Shown: one piece after another, positions 21,441 through 31,532 of the stretch
Position numbering within the stretch: the first letter of the stretch is position 1
Layout of the letters: every line of letters begins with the position of its first letter
Source: Hypomesus transpacificus
Taxonomy: Eukaryota > Chordata > Actinopteri > Osmeriformes > Osmeridae
Assembly (NCBI RefSeq): GCF_021917145.1
Contig: NC_061068.1
Span: forward strand, 13,896,355-13,960,354
Direction of reading: 5' to 3'
DNA: 64,000 bases
Position numbers and translations under genes: made by a program
Notes under the pieces: model-generated
What the model saw: the letters and a program-made list of their open reading frames with translations, nothing else
What the model was told of the DNA's origin: nothing
Database searches by the model: none

Positions 21441-22340
21441 GGATCATTTGGCCTGGCAAAACTCCAGGTTGTCTTTTTTGTGCTGGGCTGTTCACTTTGA
21501 CTAACACAAACTGATGTAGCTAATCCACTAACACCCCACTAAAGACAGTGACAAATGTTTGCGGTGTGAGGGAATAGTTTAGAATTTTAACAGGGCATGT
21601 ACTACTGAGATTAAACAAATATAGAATGATTGCTACCCAACTGAAGTAGTTACTGTAACGGAACGGAAGAGTGAACACAAATATACTGTATATCACGCGC
21701 CATGAAATGGCTCAGACAAGTTAGTATTGTTTTGCAGTTGTCTCCATGGTTGAGGACCACTGACCAAACATGACGTTGTGGGGTAATTCCGCTTCATCGC
21801 TTTTGTTTAATGTGCTGGGACACAAATGTACAACCATCAGGTTTACTCTGTACACTCACAGCAGCAGTATCATCTTATGAGACCATATCTAAACATCTTT
21901 GCACAGCAACTTCAGCACTGTGTTATTCTCCACAGCTGTTGGTTTTATTCCGTTTGTTTCAGATATCTGCATACCCTAACCCTGCATACTGGTATGCTTT
22001 TTTTCAATCAAAGTGAAACGTTTACCTGAACTAGACAATTCTAAACACTTTTAAACACCCACCAGCTAACAACATTTTATTTCAACCCCGGTAGTACAAT
22101 ATATCATGACATCAATATGGCATCCTGAGCACCACTAATAAGCCCTGAGGTCTTTGCAGTAAGCACACACCTTTAGAACAATGGGGACTTTCATGTAGAG
22201 AGTGTTTAACACTCTCTACACAACATTTGTCAGTTTACGAGGTACATGACTGGGTGGACCGGTTCCAGACAGGCAGCGACTGACAGCTCACCGGCAGAAT
22301 GTGCAGATACAGCCCGTCTGCTCTCACTGACACTGTGCTC
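21441..22340. other. Intergenic, nothing recognised
   Basis: Unique-looking AT-rich sequence without gene signals. Confidence 0.4.
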
Positions 22341-22344
22341 AGAG

Positions 22345-22500
22345 AATGACCCTCCTGTCACAGACTGACCCTCCTGTCACAGACTGACCCTACAGTCACA
22401 GACTGACCCTCCTGTCACAGACTGACCCTCCTGTGACAGACTGACCCTCCTGTCACAGACTGACACTCCTGTCACAGACTTACCCTCCTGTCACAGGACA
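22345..22500. repeat. 19-bp minisatellite, about eight copies
   Basis: Tandem TGACCCTCCTGTCACAGAC units with point variants. Confidence 0.95.
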
Positions 22501-23021
22501 AACCACCTTCAGAAGAAACTACACAAAACCTTTTTTTCCCCACATTAGCCAAACACGGCTTGACCCTTGGCAGCATGAGAAGCAAGACATCCACACAAAC
22601 ACGTACACGTAGCCTGAGGATGCAAAAACTAATTTGATGAATTTACTGAAATATGCTCAGAATAATAAAAAAATGAACTCCTGTGACCTCCTGTGACAGT
22701 ATGAAAGTGGATAAAACTAACAAACACACAACAAATACAACTTGACACCCCTTACTTTCCTCTCACAGTAACACTGTTACATAACAGTGGCTGAGCACAG
22801 GAAATCTAGACAAACCCACCTCTTCTGTGAAACCAACAAGTAAACAATCACCGGTGTAAAGCTATTGTTGTCCCTGTTTCTCCATGTCAGCTAGGATTAG
22901 ACCCAAGTTTGGGGAAAAAAAGGGTTCATCTTTCGCTCATTGTTCCCACCAACCCTCTGAGGGGTGCGATTACGAGAAACGACCAACAGTGGGAGGAGGA
23001 GTGAAAGTATCTGTAAAGCCC

Positions 23022-23362
23022 AGTGTGTGTGTGTATCTGTGCATCACAGGCCCTGTCTGAGGAGTGTGTGTGTGTATCTGTGCATCACAGGCCCTGTCTG
23101 AGGAGTGTGTGTGTGTATCTGTGCATCACAGGCACTGTCTGAGGAGTGTGTGTGTGTGTCTGTGCATCACAGGCCCTGTCTGAGGAGTGTGTGTGTGTAT
23201 CTGTGCATCAAAGGCCCTGTCTGAGGAGTGTGTGTGTGTATCTGTGCATCACAGGCCCTGTCTGAGGAGTGTGTGTTGGTATCTGTGCATCACAGGCACT
23301 GTCTGAGGAGTGTGTGTGTGTCTGTGCATCATAGGCCCTGTCTGAGGAGTGTGTGTGTCTGG
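23022..23362. repeat. 41-bp minisatellite, about eight copies
   Basis: The unit combines (GT)n with ATCTGTGCATCACAGG and CCCTGTCTGAGGAGT. Period is 41 bp (23041, 23082, 23123) with small length variants from the GT part. Confidence 0.95.
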
Positions 23363-23369
23363 GAAAGGG

Positions 23370-25255
23370 GGTATACCCTCTTATTCATAGTGCGTAAAAA
23401 TCCCACAGTATCATTCAATGTGCCAAGAGAGTATAGACACTGCTTCAAGGTAAGGCTTCAGGACTGTAAGGTTTTAGGATTGCATGGAAGCTATCATAAA
23501 CACCACTTTAGTCAGCTTAGGCCATCACAAATCTAGCTTTTCAATTGTACGGGTGGGTGGGTGGTATTTAAACTGATGAGTGCGTTTCACCAACTCAATC
23601 ACACCTGAAGAGACCCCATGCAATGACTCAGTATGTTGACGTTTGTGATCCTTATCTTGGCCAGTTCAAACTTTACCGAACTGTCAGAGAACACAATGGT
23701 GATGGATTCATCCTTTCCTTAAAAGCTGTCTGCCCCTTACAAAACATTTAATGGCACCAACAGAGACTCTGCAGATGCCCATTATCACCACCACAACTTG
23801 CAGCAATTGTCGATCACTGTTTTGACAGATATATATCCTAGCTGTTGAAATTGGTTTCTCTGACAAAACAGCTTGCTGAAAGACAAAGGAGTGCGTTAAA
23901 GAACACAGCTTGTTTCTCATTGTTATGGACAGATCTATAAGATAGAAAGGTCACAGGTGCATATATTTCTGTGTCGACAATAATATTCTGTAGAATAAGA
24001 AAACTGGGGAAGGTTCTGGGAGATTAATGTATTATGGTTTGCAACATGAACTAGCAGTGGCATTTCACTGGAATGAAAGACAAACAATAGCAGACAGTTA
24101 ATTGGAAGTGGTGTAACAAAATGAAAGGTTTGATAACTGATCCGGTGACCAATAACCATGACATGAAGGAGATGAATGTTTGAAAACTGTGACAATAGTT
24201 TCATTCCTTTTCTTAGACAGACTTGTTTAAATGTGGTTTTGAAAGAGAGAAAGTGTGCGGGGGGTTCTGAATGTGTATCTGTAGTCTTTTTTACCCAATC
24301 AACCACTCACTCCTTCAGACATGCAAACACACTCACATTTACACAGACATACAGTCTAACAGTGTATGTCAACCTGTTTGCCAATGTAACATGTACAAAG
24401 TAGCATGTGGACATTCATAAATAGGTCTGTGAAGATTGATTTGATACTGTAGGTCTTTGTGTCCCTGTATGTCAGTGTGTATTGGTCTGGGATGACTAAG
24501 TCAACGGGAAGATGAATATCGTTTCTGTTTACTTGGAACTACTGTCTAACCGGGGAAAATCCCTCCCTGCTTTATGCAAAGCAGACCCTGGTGACTAGGG
24601 GGGTGGGACAGAAGTGTTCACCGACTCCATCTTTCTACTGACACCAAAATAGCACAACAAACAAAATCACTATTAGCCTTGTGTTTAGGTGCCTGCCCCT
24701 TGAAGGAGCTTCACTTGGTCACTACCTTAACAAACAGTTTACTTATTCATGTTAATGACTTAAGGCGGGTGTATGAATTCTTTATAATGGGAATTCTACA
24801 ACAACAAAACGGAGTTGGTTGGCATACATTGGTTGACGGCTATGGTTAAGGTAACAAAAGTTGCAGAAGTGTGAACAAGCATTAGCGGTACTTCCTGTGG
24901 TACATCAGAGTGCCTAAAAAAGGCACTCATGTCACTCACTTTTAACCATCAGAGGATAAAACACCGGTTCCCACCATCTGGAATATGTTGTTTGTTGTTG
25001 TTGTTTGTTTCGGCATGCATGATAATAACAATAATGCATTTGTTTAGCAGACAGTTCTTGACCCCCGGTGGGCGGCCCGAGTGTATGCCCTAAAGCCGAA
25101 AGTTAAGCATTTTTCTAACGTTAGTTTTTACTTTGATAGAAGATCCACGTTATCTGTCTGTTAAAGGACTTTCCAATTAACAAAAAAGTTACGATATTTT
25201 CAGCCCGGGACTCTGTTGAGTGTGAGTTTCATCACTCTCTCTGGCAAAAACACCC
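23370..25255. other. Intergenic, no gene recognised
   Basis: Unique-looking AT-rich sequence. No exon-like or mobile-element signal could be supported. Confidence 0.4.
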
Positions 25256-25257
25256 AG

Positions 25258-26047
25258 GTGCAAACACACTGTAGCTGCATGCAGCTCCCACAGTCAGGCC
25301 TCAAACACACTGTAGCTGCATGCAGCTCCCACAGTCAGGCCTCAAACACACTGTAGCTGCATGCAGCTCTCACAGTGAGGCCTCAAACACACTGTAGCTG
25401 CATGAAGCTCTCACAGTGAGGCCTCAAACACACTGTAGCTGCATGCAGCTCTCACAGTCAGGCCTCAAACACACTGTAGCTGCATGCAGCTCCCACAGTC
25501 AGGCCTCAAACACACTGTAGCTGCATGCAGCTCTCACAGTGAGGCCTCAAACACACTGTAGCTGCATGCAGCTCTCACAGTCAGGCCTCAAACACACTGT
25601 AGCTGCATGCAGCTCTCACAGTGAGGCCTCAAACACACTGCAGCTGCATGCAGCTCCCACAGTCAGGCCTCAAAGACACTGTAGCTGCATGCAGCTCTCA
25701 CAGTGAGGCCTCAAACACACTGTAGCTGCATGCAGCTCTCACAGTGAGGCCTCAAACACACTGTAGCTGCATGCAGCTCCCACAGTCAGGCCTCAAAGAC
25801 ACTGTAGCTGCATGCAGCTCTCACAGTGAGGCCTCAAACACACTGTAGCTGCATGCAGCTCCCACTGTCAGGCCTCAAACACACTGTAGCTGCATGCAGC
25901 TCTCACAGTGAGGCCTCAAACACACTGTAGCTGCATGCAGCTCTCACAGTGAGGCCTCAAACACACTGTAGCTGCATGCAGCTCTCACAGTGAGGCCTCA
26001 AATACACTGTAGCTGCATGCAGCTCCCACAGTCAGGCCTCAAACACA
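25258..26047. repeat. 41-bp palindromic minisatellite, 19 copies
   Basis: Each unit carries the perfect 14-bp palindrome AGCTGCATGCAGCT followed by a variable box, CCCACAGTCAGG or CTCACAGTGAGG. Variants are interspersed rather than blocked. The array begins at 25258 and ends with a partial unit near 26047. Confidence 0.97.
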
Positions 26048-26283
26048 CGTGTGTGGGTGGTCATGTGACACCAGCACTTTGTTTTTACTGTGTCTTATCT
26101 CCCATTTATATCTCTTATTAGTAGCACCTGTGATGTGTCTGTGTCTTTCAACAGGCTCATATTTGCATGCGCATTCAAATGTTTTGGTCATTTTCAGTTT
26201 GTGTTCCATTTTTTACTGACAGAATCTGAATGCTTTGAAGTTCATGTTGACATTCAATCTGAAAAATGCAAGCAAAAACCCTA

Positions 26284-26420
26284 AAAATGTACATTTACAA
26301 TTAGTCATTTAGCAGACGCTCTTATCCAGAGCGACTTACAGGAAGTACAGGGACATTCCCTCCGAGGCAAGTAGGGTAAAGTGCCTTGTCCAAGGACACA
26401 ACGTCATTATTGGCACGGAC
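26284..26420 (-). mobile_element. tRNA-derived SINE, body and tail
   Basis: On the minus strand this matches the body of the SINE at 30112-30298, including GTGTCCTTGGACAAGGCACT, the CTACTTGCCTCGGAGGGAA word and the AGTCGCTCTGGATAAGAGCG tail. The tRNA-like head is missing or unrecognisable. Confidence 0.8.
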
Positions 26421-26559
26421 TGACCAACAGAAAAAAGTTGTTCAGGTAAGTCAAGTACACCATCAGGAGAGAATTTAGAAGATATCTGAATGTGTAGGTT
26501 GATACGCTTCCCCACAGCTGACCTGGACATGCCTGTGTGGGCCTGTGTGGGCCTGTGTG

Positions 26560-27295
26560 TTCATGGGAAATTCAGAAAGTGTTTGGACCCCTTTTGCACA
26601 TTCTGTTGTGCTGTAAATTTTGTTGTGAATGGATACAATTCTGAACCCATTCATCACCATTGATAATCCATAATGACAGTGAAATCATGGTTTTAAAAAA
26701 TTCATGAAAAGTTCCTTGAGATGTGTCTGTTTGCTTTACTTCTCCTTGAGATGTGTCTACAACTTGATTGGAGTTCACCTGTGGCAAACTGAATTGTTTG
26801 GACATAGTTTACAAAGGCACAAAGGGCCTTTTTCTGCAACACTGTGTCAGTCAGGCCTGTATAGGGAAGCCACGCCTCCGAGTTAAAGCCATGTGACAGC
26901 CCGCTTGGAGTTTACCAAACAGCCTTTAAAGGACTCAGAAAGCATGATGAAAAGATGGGAAAGAAATGTTACTCTTTGGGCAGAATTCCAAGCGCAATGT
27001 CTGGCAAACACCAGGCACTGCTCATCACCTGACTAGCACCATCCCTACGGTGAAGCGTGGCAGTGGCAGAATCTTGCTACTGAGGTACATCTCAGCTGCA
27101 GGGACAGGGAGGCTGGTCACTACTGAGGGAAGGATGAATGCATCCCAACACGGAGAGGTCATAGAAGATTACCTGCTCCAGAAAACACAGACCTCAGACT
27201 GGGGCGACAGTTCCCCTTCCAGCACGACAACGACCCCAAAGCACACAGCCAAGACAGCCTGGAGTGACTTCAGGACAAGTCTCTGACAACATCTT
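26560..27295 (+). mobile_element. Tc1/mariner-type transposon relic
   Basis: The segment starts with the salmonid-type Tc1 word 'cagaaagtgtttggacccc'. It holds a degenerate transposase frame (26966-27286) with ISAAGTGRLV, MNASQHGEVIED and PKHTAKTAWSDF, which correspond to the second and third catalytic blocks of Tc1 transposases. The catalytic region carries frame disruptions, and the C-terminal block and 3' inverted repeat are absent. It is inactive. Confidence 0.8.
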
Positions 27296-27299
27296 CCAC

Positions 27300-27950
27300 T
27301 CCTGGTTTCTACACACAAAAATACCAGGCCCAGTTTCGCATGCTTCTGCATGCTCCCCAGGCCCAGTAGTCCCTCTGCTCACTGCCACATCTCACCACAT
27401 CCTCTGATTGTCAGTTTCTGGCAGCCAGTTGAGGCATCACAAGACAAAACAATGTGTGGAGAAGCTGCCAAAACGATTGTTTTCAGAGCTGGATTTACCT
27501 GTAGTATTACAAGTTCCTCGACTGCATTCCTAAACAAACAAATGCATGCAGGAAAACCAACACTTGATGCAGGTGTTATCATGGATTACACACAGACGGA
27601 TGAGCAAGGTAACTCAAGTTCACTATCAAACAGCAGCACAAATCCAAGTCCCCAAACGAAACAACACTGACAAAAACGATTAACAAACTGGGACCAAGAC
27701 TGAGAAGAACGACAAAGACAGCAAGTAGAAAACAGAATACAGAAAATACTTAAACCTTTAAAGGCTTGTTAACAAACCCAACAATCTGGCCAGGAGAGAT
27801 AACCCAAGACAGGGCAATGAAGGTGAGGCAGTTTGGCTGAGCGGGAATCTCATCGTCCTGTAACTCAACAAGGAGAACACAGAGTCTGGGGGACATCTAG
27901 TGGAGAAACACAACACCACATCCGCTGTGCTGCTGTTGGGAGTCTGCTAC
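27300..27950. other. Intergenic, nothing firmly recognised
   Basis: Short open frames on both strands without domains. Part may belong to the adjacent LINE fragment. Confidence 0.35.
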
Positions 27951-27954
27951 ACCA

Positions 27955-28085
27955 CGATGAGACCAGCCATGGCCCAGTCAGTGACCGCTTTGCCACTTGG
28001 TGCAACAAATCTTTCTTAGAGCTAAACATAACAAAAACAATGGATGTGATCGTAGATTTCAGAACTCATGCTTTGATCTATGATA
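27955..28085 (+). mobile_element. L2-like LINE reverse transcriptase fragment
   Basis: The frame reads FATWCNKSFLELNITKTMDV followed by IVDFR, the block just after the FADD box in L2/Rex-type RTs. It is about 40 codons with no RT sequence upstream in frame, so it is a fossil fragment. Confidence 0.7.
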
Positions 28086-28361
28086 CTACAATCATACGAT
28101 TTCACATTGATGAAAACCATGACAACAAGGTTTTTTCTGCCTTTTATAGAATCAATCTTGTCCTTTTCCCTTGGGTCATGGTTTGGTACCTGTTTTGTGT
28201 GTGTGTAACACTTTGACATGAACTTCTTGAGAGTTCCGATATTTTAATTAAATGTTTATACTATGATGATACTTGTTTTAAAGTATCTGTTTTATATATC
28301 CGGTACTATCTATAAACATGATCCAAATGCTTTTTTTTATGGTACTTATTTAGGTATAGAT

Positions 28362-28458
28362 CATATCTGTCTATCTGTCTGTCTATCGCTTTGCCAGCCT
28401 GCCTGCCTGTCTGTCTGTCTGTCCGTCGGCCTATCTGTCTGTCCGTCGGCCTGTCTGT
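28362..28458. repeat. (CTGT)n/(CTAT)n tetranucleotide microsatellite
   Basis: Tandem CTGT, CCTG and CTAT units with two copies of a 'ctgtctgtccgtcggcct' block. Confidence 0.9.
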
Positions 28459-29114
28459 GTGGCTCATAAACAAGTAAAGTTTAAAGCCCTCATGTAATCC
28501 ATTATAAACACTACCAGTAAACGATTTAGAAATGCCCATTGTCTCCAGGGTTAACTGCATGTGCTGAGTCACACCTTCTAAATATAGCCAGTATTGATAA
28601 GAAGAGGAAGGTCAAACGTCTTACGTAATCAGACCTCATCACCGTAAGGGGCGTGTCTGTCCGGACATATATAATATAGAGAGTTTGTGTTTTAAATAGC
28701 ACGACATAGCATCAACTGTCTTGGAAAGGAAGGGAGAGTGAGCGGTGTGTGTGGGCACTGAGTGTGTCCTCACTGGAGTGTGTGCACCTGTTGTTCCACA
28801 AAAGGAAAACTGTGGTGACGAGGGCAATCCCCTGTAAAGGAAATAAAAACTTTACCACGATACAGCAGTGGGCTGTGTTGCTCCACTCACGTTGACATGC
28901 ACAACTGTTCCTGTCTCCTGTAACAGAAGACCTGCTGTAAAAAGACTCAAGTCGTTCCAGGACAGTAAGAGTGGTCCATGCATTGTAGTATGTTGCTTTA
29001 CTTTTTTAGGTACAGGCGTTAGGTGAGACCAGGCCTGACCTAATCTTAGAATACCTGTATGAACCCCAATAGCCCCTGAATGCTTGGATCAAGGTCTGGA
29101 TGTTTGTGTATGTG

Positions 29115-29289
29115 TATGTAAGTCGCTCTGGATAAGAGCATCTGCTAAATGACAAAATGTATGCGTGTGTGTGTTTGTATGTAAGTATGTGTGTGTGTGT
29201 GTGTGGGGGGGGTGTATCTGTATGTGTGTGTATGTGTGTATGTAAGTCGCTCTGGATAAGAGCATCTGCTAAATGATTAAATGCATGCG

Positions 29290-29290
<1 letters not shown>
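29115..29290. repeat. Tandemly duplicated SINE/LINE tail with TG repeat
   Basis: GTAAGTCGCTCTGGATAAGA followed by GCATCTGCTAAATGA occurs at about 29118 and again at about 29241, each followed by (TG)n. The repeat of tail plus microsatellite has a period of about 122 bp. Confidence 0.8.
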
Positions 29291-29450
<160 letters not shown>

Positions 29451-30111
29451 GATCTCAGAGATGGAAAACACTTGTTTTACTTCCTCCTGGCTTCGCAAAT
29501 AAGATGAACGACATTCCTTGACTGTCAGACCAGGATATGGAACATGTGATCCCTCAGTCTCTCCAACCATCTTAATAATCTGTCTGTCTTTGTCTATCTC
29601 TCCATCTAGCTATCTCTTCATCTCTCTATCTATAAATATGTCATCTGACTCCTCAGAAGCAGGGATGTTGTCTGTCGGTCTCTCTGTCTGTCTTAGAGCC
29701 ACACAGTGGCATCTTGGTTAGCTTCAAACATTAACACTGGGAATGAACTCAGCAGGTTATGTAATAGGTTCTGTGTGGCTCAGGGGGACATGGAAACTAA
29801 CATTTTCATGTCATGATGTTATAAACATCTGGGTTTCTGGGAAATTCATGGGCAAGAAGGAGAATTCTGATGTTCCATTTGGGATCAGTCAATATCGGTT
29901 GTGTTTATTTCCCTGACTGGATGTTTGGTGGTTTATTTTCTTTATCATGAAGACAATGGATGGTTGTTTAAATTGGTCCATCATCTTTAAGCATAAATAA
30001 ACTCTGTTGTTTTAACCATGTCCTGCCCCCTTCTTATTTTCCGAAAAAGTTATTTCTGGTTTTAAGGTTTTAAGTTAAGGGTGGGGAAGTGATGAATATT
30101 TAATATCAATT

Positions 30112-30298
30112 CAGATGGCTAAGCGGTGAGGGAGTCGGGCTAGTAATCAGAAGGTTGCCGGATCAATGATGTCAAATGACGTTGTGTCCTTGGGCAAGGC
30201 ACTTCACCCTACTTGCCTCGGGGGGAATGTCCCTGTACTTACTGTAAGTCGCTCTGGATAAGCACGTCTGCTAAATGACTAAATGTAAATGTAAGAAT
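30112..30298 (+). mobile_element. tRNA-derived SINE, near full length
   Basis: The head GATGGCTAAGCGGTGAGG matches a Pol III box A, and GGTTGCCGGATC is a decayed box B. The body contains GTGTCCTTGGGCAAGGCACT and the tail GTAAGTCGCTCTGGATAAGC, ending in AAATGTAAATGTAA. The tail is of the type shared with L2-group LINEs in fish. The copy points toward gpr37l1. Confidence 0.85.
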
Positions 30299-30380
30299 AG
30301 TCATTGAAAGGGTAGACTACTTGCGTTACAGTAATGACACTTTGACCCGCCAAATTACGCTGACAATGCTAGCTAGATAG

Positions 30381-30557
30381 CATGGGCGTATCTAGCCTAT
30401 TTTGTTGGGGCTGGAGCCCAGTTTAATTAGCCCCCCCAAAACATAAAAAAAAAAACATGCCCCCAGACCCCCCTAGTTTTGCTGGGTCACAGGAAAAATA
30501 ATAGGTTTTATCTAAGGGCTTAGCCCCCCCAAAAGTGGGAACCTAGATTCGCCCCTG
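30381..30557. mobile_element. hAT-like MITE with perfect 8-bp target duplication
   Basis: The 177-bp element starts CATGGGCGTATCTAG and ends CTAGATTCGCCCCTG as an imperfect inverted repeat. It is flanked by identical CTAGATAG 8-mers (30373-30380 and 30558-30565). It has no coding capacity. Relatives lie at 20240-20501 and 46764-46840. Confidence 0.85.
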
Positions 30558-30565
30558 CTAGATAG

Positions 30566-31530
30566 TTTAAAATGGAAATGATAGAGAGAGCCATGGTGTG
30601 TAAAATCCCACGTGAGGTTGGCAACTGATAGGTCATACATAGTTAAAGATTTCTCGCCACACCCACCTCACGCTGATGGCCGGAGCCTTATCAGTTAGAC
30701 CTGTTGACGGTGTCGTTACCATCAATGAAATCTGCAGCAGCAGAGTTGAGACCACGGAGGGACAGGTTCGGAGAAAGCCATTGTACACTCCGGTTTTGGC
30801 ATCTTAATCCATTCCGAGACGATGTCGCCATGCTGTGCCATGACGCGTTTCTGCGGGAACCTAATCAAGCTGGAATTGGTGTAGCCTAACTTCCAACCGC
30901 ACTGATTTCAAGCAAGAAAGCAATAAATGTTAGCCCATACACATAAAGCTCTAACCTATAACTATAAGCTACCAACGTTCTTCTGAATATATAAAGCAGA
31001 AAGAGCTTGGATTTACCCAAAAATAATCCGAAATAACATTTGGGAAAGATTCTTCTGAATCAAGACGAGGATTGATGAGTTTAGCCGTCAGTATTGTAAC
31101 CAGGGTTTTTTCATGAACAGTCTTTATTGTGGATTTATTACTCTTTAAGCCTATCACGGATTTTGAATTATTTGAATAAGACACAAGATGTAGGCTAATT
31201 TATGGTAAAGAAATGCCTTAAAAAAACGTCTTAAACATTTTGAAATAGTACCTACCACAAATAGTATCTACCACACTGATGCCATGGGGTGGCGCAAATG
31301 TCCACCAGCCCAGCCAGAAGGCAGCAGCAGTAACAGACGCACGCTTCAGTCACACCAACTTTCTCATCAGCACCAGTTGTATCGAGTTCTGACCAGCCAG
31401 AATAGAAAATCGTGTTCCTTAGTAGACGATCGCCGTGATTGGCATTTGGGAAAGTCTTCTGAACTCGTAGTCTGCACATTTAAATCAACCTTTGTAGGCT
31501 TTTGCAGGGCAATATTGGAAAGACCTTTGA
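30566..31530 (+). other. gpr37l1 upstream region and probable 5' UTR
   Basis: No TATA box is obvious. An in-frame upstream ATG at 31284 opens 83 codons ahead of the chosen start, but that peptide is hydrophilic with no homology that I recognise, so it is treated as 5' UTR. The transcription start is not determined. Confidence 0.4.
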
Positions 31531-31532
31531 AA

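Noticed and set aside
25258..26047. Regular repeats that might suggest a CRISPR array
   Set aside because: Units are contiguous 41-bp copies without unique spacers, and the DNA is vertebrate.
31284..31532. Upstream in-frame ATG for gpr37l1
   Set aside because: It would place 83 hydrophilic residues before the hydrophobic signal peptide, so the signal would no longer be N-terminal.
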